DNA of 38,598 nucleotides from Nocardia tenerifensis NBRC 101015 (lineage in GTDB: Bacteria; Actinomycetota; Actinomycetes; Mycobacteriales; Mycobacteriaceae): contig NZ_BAGH01000211.1 in the NCBI RefSeq assembly GCF_000308715.1, positions 1 to 38,598 on the forward strand. The letters run 5' to 3'. A program made the translations under genes and the position numbers. Positions 7,238-21,961 of the stretch are shown here, piece by piece (position 1 is the first letter of the stretch; each line of letters starts with the position of its first letter). The notes under the pieces are model-generated. The model ran no database searches. It was not told the origin of the DNA and worked only from the letters and a program-made list of their open reading frames with translations.

Positions 7238-9345
7238 AACAAGTGCGGACCGCCCAGCGAGGGCGGCAGCGCGGCCTCGCCGGCCTGGGGTCCGGTGAGC
7301 ACCTGCTTGATGATCTTGCCGGTCTCCCCGCGCGGCAGCGACGGCAGGAACGTGACGTCGCGCGGCACGGAGAAACGGCTCAGCCGATGCCGGATGTAGG
7401 CGCGGATCATGTCCGAATCCAGGCCCGCCCCTTCGCGTTTCACCACGAACGCGGCCAGGCGCTGGCCGAACTCCTGGTCCGGCACGCCGACCACGGCGAC
7501 CTCGCTGACCTGCGGCAGGTGCGCGAGCGCCTCCTCGACCGGGCGGGGGAAGACGTTCTCGCCGCCGGAGATGATCATCTCGTCGTCGCGGCCCGCGACG
7601 AACAGCCGCCCCGCCACGTCGAGGTAGCCGAGGTCGCCCGTGTCGAGCATGCCGTCGGCCTCCGCGGGCGGCGCGGAGTTCACGTACCCGTCGAAGAGCA
7701 TGTGGTTGCCGACGAAGATGTGCCCGGTCACGCCGACCGGTACCGGCCGCTGGTCGGGTCCGAGCACCGCGACCCTGGTGCCCAGCGGCGGCCTGCCCGC
7801 GGTGGTCGGCGCGGTGCGCAGGTCCTCCGGGGTGGCGATGGTGGCCCAGGAGACCTCGGTCGAGCCGTAGACGTTGTAGAGGATGTCGCCGTAGGCGTCC
7901 ATGAACCGCAGCACGGTCGCGCCGGCCAGCGGCGCGCCGCAGCTGACCACCGCGCGCAGACTGGAGGTGTCGTAGCGGGCGCGCACCGCGGCGGGCAGAT
8001 CGAGGATCCGGTTCACCATGGTCGGCACGACGATCATGCTGGCGACCCGGTGCTCGGCGACGAGCCGCAGACAGTCCTCGGCGTCGAACCGGCCGGGCAG
8101 CACCACCGTCGCGCGCAGCGGCGTGCTGATCTGCAGCCCGGCCAGCCCCCACGTGTGGAACAGCGGGGCCGGAATGAGCATCGGCTGCTCCATCGGCAGC
8201 GGGATGCGCGAGAGCAGCGCGGCGATGGTGGCGAAGCCCTTGGGCTGCGGGCGGCGCGCGCCCTTCGGGGTGCCGCTGGTGCCGGAGGTCAGCACGATCA
8301 GCCTGCCCGCCCGGCTCGGCCGGTGAAACTCCGTGTGCCCCTGCGCGATCAGGTCGTCGATGGTGGACCGGTGCGGCGCGGGCGGGTGGCCGTCGGTGTT
8401 GAACCGGTGCAGGTCGGCGTGCAGGTAGCGCACGAGCTGCTCGAGGTCGCCGTCCACGAAAAGCGCCGCGAGCCGGTGCCTTTGCACGATGTCCTCGATC
8501 TGGCGCCCGGACAGCCCGACGTTCAGCAGCGCCACGTCGACGCCGAGTTTGCCCGCGGCGACCATGCATTCGACCATGCCGGCGTGGTTGCGGGCGAGCA
8601 GCCCGATGGTGTCGCCGAAGCCGAGGTCCAGGCGCGCCATCGCACCCGCCAGTGCGCTGGTGCGCGTGTGCATCTCGGCGAAGGTGCGGGTGCCGTGGTC
8701 GTCGATCACGGCGATCCGGTCCGGGGCGTGGGCCGCCGCGGCGGCGTACCCGCCGGCCAGGTTGAAGCCCCACTTCGTCAGGGAGCGCACCTGTTTGACC
8801 CCGGTGGCGAGGTTGGCCGTGCGCCCGACTCCGACGGTGACCATCTGCTTGGCCACGCTCACCTGACGCCGCAGTGGGGAGTTCTCGGCGTTGACCACCG
8901 TCGAGGTCCGCGCGCCGCGGATGACGTCGAGCGCCCGCCGCAGCCCCTTGTTCACCCACGCCACCACGACGGCGTTGGACTGTTCGGCGATCGCGGGGTG
9001 CAGGCGGCCTGCCGCGAACACCGTCACGACGATCTTGGTGCGCTCCTCGTCCCCGCGCAGGCGGATGGACACGAAGCTGCCGGTGCCCGGGCACTGCAAC
9101 TCCAGGCTCTCGTACCAGCGCCGCACGGTGAGCAGCAGCTGATGGGTGCGGATGCCGGACTCGGCGGTGCCGATGCGCACGTTGGCGATTCGGCTGTCCG
9201 GGCCGGTGTCGATCAGCTCACAGGCGCCGATCCCGGCGAACAACCGCGGGTAGGTCTGCGGTTCGAGCAGCAGATCCCACAGCGCTTTACGGGCGACCGC
9301 GAATTCCGCGTTCACATCGATGACGTCGGTAACCAACTCATGCAC
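7231..9345 (-). CDS. START-like (SRPBCC) domain fused to acyl-CoA/acyl-AMP synthetase
   Basis: 704 residues from a GTG at 9345; the frame is open to a GTG at 9402, which would add an Arg-rich 19-residue leader without a ribosome site. Residues about 1-140 look like an SRPBCC/polyketide-cyclase-like lipid-binding fold (ALWDLLLEPQTYPRLFAGIG, TVRRWYESLELQCPGTGSF). From about 205 onward is a full ANL adenylating enzyme: P-loop LTSGTSGTPKGA near 355, NVYGSTEVSWATI, DTGDLGYLDVAGRLFVAGR, ISGGENVFPRPVEEAL, and the A10 lysine at 677 in GETGKIIK. It resembles FadD-type enzymes that activate fatty acids with ATP. It lies between two mycolyltransferases and near a PKS, so supplying a primed acyl chain is plausible but unproven. 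The fusion is odd: most FadD proteins lack the extra domain. Confidence 0.8.
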   Translation of the reverse strand: MHELVTDVIDVNAEFAVARKALWDLLLEPQTYPRLFAGIGACELIDTGPDSRIANVRIGTAESGIRTHQLLLTVRRWYESLELQCPGTGSFVSIRLRGDEERTKIVVTVFAAGRLHPAIAEQSNAVVVAWVNKGLRRALDVIRGARTSTVVNAENSPLRRQVSVAKQMVTVGVGRTANLATGVKQVRSLTKWGFNLAGGYAAAAAHAPDRIAVIDDHGTRTFAEMHTRTSALAGAMARLDLGFGDTIGLLARNHAGMVECMVAAGKLGVDVALLNVGLSGRQIEDIVQRHRLAALFVDGDLEQLVRYLHADLHRFNTDGHPPAPHRSTIDDLIAQGHTEFHRPSRAGRLIVLTSGTSGTPKGARRPQPKGFATIAALLSRIPLPMEQPMLIPAPLFHTWGLAGLQISTPLRATVVLPGRFDAEDCLRLVAEHRVASMIVVPTMVNRILDLPAAVRARYDTSSLRAVVSCGAPLAGATVLRFMDAYGDILYNVYGSTEVSWATIATPEDLRTAPTTAGRPPLGTRVAVLGPDQRPVPVGVTGHIFVGNHMLFDGYVNSAPPAEADGMLDTGDLGYLDVAGRLFVAGRDDEMIISGGENVFPRPVEEALAHLPQVSEVAVVGVPDQEFGQRLAAFVVKREGAGLDSDMIRAYIRHRLSRFSVPRDVTFLPSLPRGETGKIIKQVLTGPQAGEAALPPSLGGPHLFT

Positions 9346-9493
9346 TTCTCGTCGGCCGGTTCGAACTCGGGGCCGGCGGGTGCCCCTCGATTCGCGGGTC
9401 ACCCGTGTGGCCGATGCGTCAGCGAACCGGCAACCTGCGTTCGACCCCAGTATGAGTCGCGATCGGGCAGTTGCTCACCATTCACTCCCGAGA

Positions 9494-9508
9494 TTGGGCG
9501 CTGCCCAA
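9494..9508. promoter_or_regulatory. short inverted repeat TTGGGC-GCT-GCCCAA
   Basis: Perfect 6-bp arms with a 3-base centre in the 278-bp gap between the divergent synthetase (start 9345) and mycolyltransferase (start 9624). The related words GGGCAG (9465-9470) and CTGCCC (9501-9506) also pair. It could be an operator or a leader hairpin for the + strand gene. Confidence 0.3.
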
Positions 9509-9623
9509 CGACCGACCGGATACGCATGTGAATCCACCCAACGCGCAACGGATTCCGGACCGGTGCGGCGGTCGCCGTCTACGGTCGAGGCCGGATATTC
9601 CTGGAGCCGTTCGGAGGTTGGCG

Positions 9624-10700
9624 ATGCGCATCGGGGACGGACTCGCGCCCCGGCGCGGCGTGCGCGCGGCCGTGCTCGCCTGCGCCGTGCTGCTGTTGTG
9701 TTCGGGCGGTGTGGCTTTCGCGGAGCCGGACGCGCCGATCGCGGCGCGCGCCTCGGCCGCCGCGCGCGAGTCGCCCAACGGCTCGCGGCTGGTCGACGCG
9801 GTGCAGGGGCCCGGCCGGGTGCTGGAGCTGACGGTGTACTCGGCCGCGATGGGGCGGCCGATCGCCGTCGAAGTGCTTCCGGCGGCCGATGATTCGCGGC
9901 CCGCGCCGGTCCTGTATCTGCTCAACGGGATCGACGGCGGCACCGAGACCGGGAAATGGAGCGACGGCGGCAATTGGCTCACCAAGACCGACGCGGCGCG
10001 ATTCTTCGCCGATCAACAGGTCACGGTGGTGATGCCGGTCGGCGGCGGGGGCACGCTGTTCGCGGATTGGCGCGCCGACGATCCGGTGCTCGGCAGGCAG
10101 CGGTGGGGCACGTTTCTCACCGCGGAATTGCCCGCGATCATCGACTCCGCTTTTCACGGCACCGGCGCGAATGCGATCGCGGGCCCGTCGATGGCGAGTT
10201 CGGCGGTATTCCGCCTCGCCCTCGCCGCGCCGGGACGCTTCCGGGCCATCGGCTCCTACAGCGGCTGCGTGCGCACCAGCGACCCGCTCGGGCAGGCGAT
10301 CGTCGCGGCCATGGTGGTCGGGCAGCGCGGCGACCCGCGCAATCTCTGGGGCCCCCTCGACGATCCGGCCTGGGCGGCCAACGACCCGTATCTGCACGTA
10401 GCCGAGCTGCGCGACACCACCGTCTACGTCTCCACCGGCACCGGTCAGGCCGGGCCGCTCGACACCCTGGACGGGCCGGGCATCAACGCGAATCCGCTGA
10501 AGCTGCTCGACCAGCTGACGGTCGGCGGCATGCTCGACGGCATCACCGCGGCCTGCACCGCGCAGCTGCGGGAACGGCTGCGCGAACTAAACATTCCCGC
10601 GACCGTCGACGAGCGGCCCACCGGCACGCATTCCTGGGGGTATTGGCAGCAGGACCTGCACAACTCCTGGCCGCTGTTCCGCGCCGCGCTCGGCGGGTGA
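9624..10700 (+). CDS. secreted mycolyltransferase (antigen 85-like), copy 2
   Basis: 358 residues from the ATG at 9624 with GGAGG six bases upstream. The signal peptide has a basic start (MRIGDGLAPRRGVRA), a strongly hydrophobic core (VLACAVLLLCSGGVAF) and probable cleavage near AFAEP. The hydrolase core parallels copy 1 almost throughout: LYLLNGIDGG, SYSGCVRTSD, LRELNIPATVD, GTHSWGYWQQDLHNSWP. Nucleophile Ser189 sits in AGPSMASS, so the last position of the usual GxSxxG is serine rather than glycine; copy 1 has AGISMAG. The base is His336. A longer loop (ETGKWSDGGNWLTK) follows the oxyanion loop compared with copy 1, which may change acceptor preference. Same expected extracellular mycolyl transfer. 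A hairpin with a T-run follows at 10774. Confidence 0.85.
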   Translation: MRIGDGLAPRRGVRAAVLACAVLLLCSGGVAFAEPDAPIAARASAAARESPNGSRLVDAVQGPGRVLELTVYSAAMGRPIAVEVLPAADDSRPAPVLYLLNGIDGGTETGKWSDGGNWLTKTDAARFFADQQVTVVMPVGGGGTLFADWRADDPVLGRQRWGTFLTAELPAIIDSAFHGTGANAIAGPSMASSAVFRLALAAPGRFRAIGSYSGCVRTSDPLGQAIVAAMVVGQRGDPRNLWGPLDDPAWAANDPYLHVAELRDTTVYVSTGTGQAGPLDTLDGPGINANPLKLLDQLTVGGMLDGITAACTAQLRERLRELNIPATVDERPTGTHSWGYWQQDLHNSWPLFRAALGG

Positions 10701-10773
10701 GAAAAGGGCATCGATCTGTGCGGCACCAGTTTTCCGGCGACGATATTTGTGATTAGTCGCAGAAACGGCAATT

Positions 10774-10800
10774 TCGCTCGTGCGCGCGCACCACGAGCGA
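10774..10800 (+). terminator. 9-bp perfect hairpin, terminator-like
   Basis: TCGCTCGTG (10774-10782) and CACGAGCGA (10792-10800) pair perfectly around 9 bases and are followed by TTTGAAT. It lies 74 bases after the mycolyltransferase stop. The centre GTGCGCGCGCAC is itself a 12-bp palindrome, so two alternative folds exist. It could instead be an operator for the gene at 10840. Confidence 0.5.
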
Positions 10801-10839
10801 TTTGAATGAAACTCCACCATCCGGCCGGCAGGAGGAAAT

Positions 10840-11520
10840 GTGCGCACCGCGTTCCGCGATCCCGTGATTCCCGACGGCGAGAAGTCCGTCTACCTCGTCG
10901 GCGTCGCGGACGAGCCGCCCGCGTTCGAGGTGACCAGCGTGGTGACCCGTGCGGCACACGACTACTACTCGACCGTGGAAGTCCGTGCGGCCGACGGTGA
11001 TCCGACGATCACGGTCGAGCAGCGCTTCAGCCGGGTCGACGGCTGGCTGCGGGCCGCGGACTACCGGGCCGAGACGCGCTCGCGGCAGACCGTGGTCTCG
11101 CGCGAGGAGGCGCACTTCCTCGACACGACGCACCTGCAGTTCGGCAGCGGCGTCGGGCCGTTCCCGCCGAATGTCATGCCGTTCATCGGCGGGCTGACGC
11201 TGCTGCGCGGCCTGGATTTCGCCGAGGGCACCGAGATCCCCCTGGACCTGTGGCTGGCCTTCTCGGTGCACTGGCCGGTGACGGCGCGGGTGCAGAAGCA
11301 GGCCGTCGTCGACGTGCCCGCGGGCCGGGCCGCCACCTGGCCGGTGCACCTGCGGCCGGGGTTCGCGCACGTGAACTCGTTGCTGGACAAGATGATCGGC
11401 GGCTTCATCCCGTCGTCCTTCGCGCACTTCGACGTGGAGCCGCCGCATCGGTTGGTGCGCTTCGACTTTCCGACCGAGCCCGGCTCCGCGCCGCGCGGCG
11501 TGATGGAGTTGGTCGCCTAG
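10840..11520 (+). CDS. conserved-looking hypothetical protein
   Basis: 226 residues from a GTG at 10840 placed four bases after GGAGGAAAT, a strong site that fixes the start. I do not recognise the family. It has no signal peptide or membrane segment, is rich in beta-strand-like alternations (FEVTSVVTRAAHDYYSTVEV, DPTITVEQRFSR) and carries a distinctive central GSGVGPFPPNVMPFIGGLTL. It is convergent with the PapA gene (22-bp gap) and downstream of a mycolyltransferase. A soluble beta-barrel or lipid-binding role would suit the region, but nothing in the sequence proves it. The real-gene call rests on the ribosome site, codon bias and a continuous, well-composed protein. Confidence 0.65.
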   Translation: MRTAFRDPVIPDGEKSVYLVGVADEPPAFEVTSVVTRAAHDYYSTVEVRAADGDPTITVEQRFSRVDGWLRAADYRAETRSRQTVVSREEAHFLDTTHLQFGSGVGPFPPNVMPFIGGLTLLRGLDFAEGTEIPLDLWLAFSVHWPVTARVQKQAVVDVPAGRAATWPVHLRPGFAHVNSLLDKMIGGFIPSSFAHFDVEPPHRLVRFDFPTEPGSAPRGVMELVA

Positions 11521-11541
11521 CCCGCGGCGGCCGGGCCGTCG

Positions 11542-12932
11542 CTACCGCGACTGCTCGGCCACCGCGGTGAACACCGACCGCATCGCGTGGATGTAGCGGT
11601 CGACGGAGTCGTGGGCCACCGGGGTGTCGGGGTAGATGACGCTCAGCGTGGTCTCCGAGGGCATCCGGTTGATCCACACCAGGACCTCCTCCGAGGCGGC
11701 CCGGTTGGCGTAGATGCCGCCGCGGACCAGGTCGAAGAACTCGTGCCCGGCGAAGTCGCGCGCGTCCACGAACGAGATCATCGGCGTCGCCCAGCCCGGC
11801 CGCACGTCGAGATCGGTGTCCGCGGGCAGCAGCTCCAGCACGCGATGAAACGACGTGGGGGCCAACCGGATACCGTTCTCGTAGGCCCGCTGCGCGACGG
11901 CGACCGCACGGGCGAAGGAGGTGGTCGCGATGGGGAAGGCCACCGGGACCAGGGCGACGTACCAGCCCACCGAGGCCCGCTCCGCGGCGGAGGTGCGGGT
12001 GCTGATGGGGGTCATGCCGAAGTAGTAGTCGCCGCCGGTGAGTTCGGCCTCGGCCAGCGCCGCCGCGGCGAAGATGCCGCCGACGAACTCGGCATCGCTC
12101 GCCCGGCAGGCCTTTTCGAACCGGCGCGCGTCCGCCTCGGCGAACAGCGTGATGGTCCGGTGCGCGCTGCGGTTGTAGCCGTCGCTGCGCTTGCCCAGCT
12201 CCAGAGGGAAGCTGGGCAATTCGCCGTCGTTGCCGCGAATCAGCTCCAGCCACTTGCGGACCCCGGAGGAGGTGAGCGTCATGGCGGCGGTGTGCGCGCG
12301 CTCGGCCGTGCAGTAGCCGAGGTAGCTGGCGGCGGGTTCGAGCATGTCGCCGACGTTCCAGGCTTCGCGCGCGTACAGGTAGGCCAGGTCCGAGCAGGAC
12401 AGGTACTGCCCGAGTCCGTCGGTGTGCAGATGATCCACCGCGAGGTAGACCGTGGTGGACTCGCCGTGCTCGATCGCCCCGAAGGAGAAGCAATCCCATT
12501 GGAACGGGCCGGGAGTCGTCTTCTGCACGTGCTCGCGGATGGCCTCCGCGTCGTCGATCTCGCCGTAGTCGACCGGCACGAAGTCGACCACGTCCGCGTC
12601 CACCAGGTGCCGCCGGATCGCGCCGTCGGGGTCGATGGCGAACCACGTCCGAAAGGTGTCGTGGCGCAACAGGAACGCGTTGATGCTGCGGGTCATGGCC
12701 GCCCGGTCGAGGTCGCCCATGGGTAGCTCGACGGTCACCAGGCACAGCCCCGAGTACCGGAAGTCGGCCCCCGCGTGCCGATTCGCCAGCCGCAGATACT
12801 CCTCCTGTTGATGCGAGGGCGGCGCGGGGTGGACCGGCGCCTCGGCGGCGCGGGCCACCGATTCCGGCGCGGCCACCCACGTCACCATCCGGCCCGGCGC
12901 GGGATTCCACTCGTCGATCAGGCCCAGATCGA

Positions 12933-12936
<4 letters not shown>
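11542..12936 (-). CDS. PapA-type acyltransferase (condensation-domain fold)
   Basis: 464 residues from a GTG at 12936 whose last bases overlap the PKS stop (GTGA), so it is translationally coupled to the PKS. The protein has the two-lobed condensation/PapA fold. The active-site motif normally written HHxxxDG reads DHLHTDG at residues 168-174: catalytic His169 and Asp173 are present, while the first histidine is Asp168. Further typical pieces are MTRSINAFLLRHDTFRTWF near 75, SVGWYVALVPVAFPI (about 310) and the late GWATPMISFVDARDF. PapA proteins move acyl chains from a PKS carrier or CoA to an alcohol such as trehalose or a diol. Directly following a PKS and near an MmpL gene, it most likely esterifies the PKS product before export. 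Confidence 0.85.
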
Positions 12937-19283
<6,347 letters not shown>

Positions 19284-19638
19284 GAGGTCCTCTCGAATAT
19301 GGCTCTTCGCCTTCGCCGCCGCACGGCGATATGTACGACAAAGTCCTGCACAATAGGCAAACCGGGCTCGAGTATATCCACGCCCAGATGCGGCGCAGGG
19401 CACTTTGGACATCGGTGTACGAACGGCATCGATTCACTGTGAAATGCTCTAAGACAGTGGGCTTTACGCCGCTTCGCCTGCGGATCGAGGGTCTGTTGGT
19501 ACAGCTCACATCAATAGTGCGCGACAATTTGTGCATTGTCGGAAACGTCCGGCGCGCTCGTTCGACGCGTGCTATTCCTTGGTACTCGGGCGCGTCGCAC
19601 GCCGAGCAATTCACGCACGTATACAGGGAGGCGGCGGT
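19284..19638. promoter_or_regulatory. divergent promoter region of PKS and MmpL with two inverted repeats
   Basis: 355 bases without a supportable gene, clearly AT-richer than its flanks. A perfect repeat CGACAAT (19522-19528) and ATTGTCG (19535-19541) has a 6-base centre; it is typical of a TetR-like operator. A second, CACTGT (19435-19440) and ACAGTG (19454-19459), has a 13-base centre. A degenerate relative of the first (CGACAA with TGCACAAT) lies near 19335-19353. The region must hold both promoters, so the operators could switch PKS/PapA and MmpL together. No regulator gene adjoins it. Confidence 0.6.
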
Positions 19639-21843
19639 TTGTTCGCCGATTTCACGCAGTGGGCCGATATCGTCGTCCGGCGCCGATTCGCGGTGATCGG
19701 CGTCGTGGTGTTCGCGATGCTGACGCTCGGGGTGTACGGGCTCGGGCTCGGCGACGAATTGAGCGCGCGAGGCTGGGACGATCCGACGTCGGAGTCCGCG
19801 AAAGCCTTGCGGTTGCGCGACGAGGTATTCGGGCGTGATCACAGCGGCGACGTCGTCGTGCTGTTCCACGCGCCGCCCGGGAAGACGATCGACGATCCGG
19901 TGTTCTCCCGGCGGATCGTCGATCACCTGAACGAACTGCCGCGGCGCTACCCCGACGAGATCGCCAAGATCAACGGGGCCTACTGGCCGACCGAGACGGG
20001 CCTGACGCTGCCGGATCTGTTCGGGTCCGCGGATCGCACGCACGCGTTCGCGTCCGTCGCCGTGCGGGGCGGGGACGAGACCGCGCAGATGCGCAACTTC
20101 GGCAAGGTCGCGGACCGCTTCGATATTCCGGGTGTGGATATGGAGGTCGCCGGGGGACAGGCGGTGGCGGGCGCGCTCAACGACACCATGGTGCGCGATC
20201 AGCGGCGGATGGAGCTGATCGCCATCCCGGTGGTCGCGGTGCTGCTGTTCTTCCTCTTCGGCGGCGTGGTCGCCGCGGCGCTGCCGTTGATCGTCGGCGG
20301 GCTGACCGTGCTCGCGGCGTGGGGGGTGATTCGCGCGATCACCACCGTGGCCGAGGTCAATTCGTTTGTGTCGCCGGTTGTTTCGATGATTGGTCTCGGC
20401 TTGGCCATCGACTACGGCCTTTTCCTGGTGAGCAGATTCCGCGACGAGCTCGCCGACGGGCACGCGGTGGAGTCGGCGGTGCGGCGGGCGGTGACGACGG
20501 CCGGGCGGACGGTGGTGTTCTCGGCGACCATCGTGGTCGCGGCGGCGGGCGGCATTCTGCTGTTCCCGCAAGGCTTTCTGAGATCGTTCGCCTACGGTGC
20601 GATGGTCACCGTGGCGCTGGCCGCGCTCACCTCGATCACGCTGCTGCCCGCGCTGCTCGCGGTGCTGGGGCACCGGGTGGACGCGTTCGGGTTCGACTGG
20701 TTCCGCAAGACTCGCTCGGCCGACGATGTGCGGCATAATGTTTGGGGCCGCATCGCCGCCGGGGTGATGAAACGACCACTCGCCGTGGCGATTCCGGTGT
20801 GTGCCGGATTGCTGCTGTTGATCGCGCCGATGCGCGACCTGACCTTCGGCGGCATCACCGAGCGCTTCCTGCCCCCGGACGACCCGACTCGCGCGGCCCA
20901 GCAGCACTTCGACGAGATCTTCCCGCTGCGGCGAATCGACCCGGTGCAGCTGGTCATCACCACCTATCGCAGCTCGGACATCGACGCGGTGGTCGCGCGC
21001 GCGAACCAGGCGCCCGGGTTGGCCGCGCCCTTCCCCGCGCCGATGCAGGGCCCGGCGGAGCCGTTCGTCTACACCACCGACACCGTGCTCACCGGTTCGG
21101 ACAAGGCGGACGCGGCCATCGACTACCTACGCTCGATGGAGGTGCCCAACGGTACGACGCTGCTGGTCGGCGGTCAGCTGGCGTCCCAGCGCGACAGTAT
21201 CGACGCGCTGCTCACCCGGCTGCCGCTGATGCTCGCGCTGGTGTTCCTCGCGACCACCGCGCTGCTGTTCGCGACGTTCGGGTCGCTCGTATTACCGCTC
21301 AAGGCCGCGGCGTTGAACCTGCTCGGGCTCGGGGCCACCGTGGGCGTGCTGACCTGGATCTTCGTCGACGGACACGGGGCGCGTCTGCTCGGCTTCACCG
21401 CGCAGCCGATCATGCCGCTGATCGTCATGCTCATCGTCTCGGTGATCTACGGCCTGTCCACCGACTACGAGGTGTTCCTGCTCGCCCGCATCGTCGAGGC
21501 GCGCCGGGACGGGGCGTCCACCGAGGACGCGGTCCGCACCGGCGTCGCCCGCACCGGGCGGATCATCACCGCCGCCGCGGCCATCCTGATCGTGGTGACC
21601 GGGGTCTTCGCGCTGTCCGACCTGGTGATGATGCAGTACATCGCCCTAGGCATGGTCACCGCGCTGCTCATCGACGCGACGATACTGCGGCTGCTGCTCG
21701 TGCCCGCGTCGATGAAGCTGCTCGGCGACGCGTGCTGGTGGGCTCCGGCGTGGTTGCGTCGGCTGTATCCGGAAAAGGTTGCTGAACAGCGGGTTACAAG
21801 CGCGGTGCCGGTCTCGGTCAGCGTGGACGAGCACGTCACGTGA
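19639..21843 (+). CDS. MmpL-family RND lipid transporter
   Basis: 734 residues from a TTG at 19639; GGGAGG seven bases upstream decides this start over earlier codons in the frame. The first helix is FAVIGVVVFAMLTLGVYGLG, followed by a periplasmic loop with RGWDDPTSESAKAL. Two blocks of hydrophobic helices carry the MmpL proton-relay pairs: GLAIDYGLFLVSRFRDEL near residue 257 and GLSTDYEVFLLARIVE near 609. The second periplasmic loop (about 415-540) includes FLPPDDPTRAAQQHFDEIFP. The length is that of the shorter MmpL class, without the long cytoplasmic tail of MmpL3. It is divergent from the PKS across a shared regulatory region, so export of the PKS/PapA lipid across the inner membrane is the likely job, powered by the proton gradient. 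Confidence 0.92.
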   Translation: MFADFTQWADIVVRRRFAVIGVVVFAMLTLGVYGLGLGDELSARGWDDPTSESAKALRLRDEVFGRDHSGDVVVLFHAPPGKTIDDPVFSRRIVDHLNELPRRYPDEIAKINGAYWPTETGLTLPDLFGSADRTHAFASVAVRGGDETAQMRNFGKVADRFDIPGVDMEVAGGQAVAGALNDTMVRDQRRMELIAIPVVAVLLFFLFGGVVAAALPLIVGGLTVLAAWGVIRAITTVAEVNSFVSPVVSMIGLGLAIDYGLFLVSRFRDELADGHAVESAVRRAVTTAGRTVVFSATIVVAAAGGILLFPQGFLRSFAYGAMVTVALAALTSITLLPALLAVLGHRVDAFGFDWFRKTRSADDVRHNVWGRIAAGVMKRPLAVAIPVCAGLLLLIAPMRDLTFGGITERFLPPDDPTRAAQQHFDEIFPLRRIDPVQLVITTYRSSDIDAVVARANQAPGLAAPFPAPMQGPAEPFVYTTDTVLTGSDKADAAIDYLRSMEVPNGTTLLVGGQLASQRDSIDALLTRLPLMLALVFLATTALLFATFGSLVLPLKAAALNLLGLGATVGVLTWIFVDGHGARLLGFTAQPIMPLIVMLIVSVIYGLSTDYEVFLLARIVEARRDGASTEDAVRTGVARTGRIITAAAAILIVVTGVFALSDLVMMQYIALGMVTALLIDATILRLLLVPASMKLLGDACWWAPAWLRRLYPEKVAEQRVTSAVPVSVSVDEHVT

Positions 21844-21900
21844 GGCGGCCGCCGGCCTGAGGCCGCTTCCATGCCGTGGCGGGTCGCGCGTGCTTCGGCG

Positions 21901-21923
21901 GCCGCCGCGTGCCGAGCGGCGGC
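21901..21923. terminator. GC-rich hairpin between convergent genes
   Basis: GCCGCCGC (21901-21908) pairs with GCGGCGGC (21916-21923) over a 7-base loop, in the 118-bp gap between the MmpL stop and the SLOG gene stop. A second possible stem, GCGGCC with GGCCGC, lies at about 21845-21866. There is no T-run, so it is at best a high-GC type terminator usable from both sides. Confidence 0.4.
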
Positions 21924-21961
21924 GGCCCCATCGCGGCTGTGGCACAACGGGTTCGGGTGGA

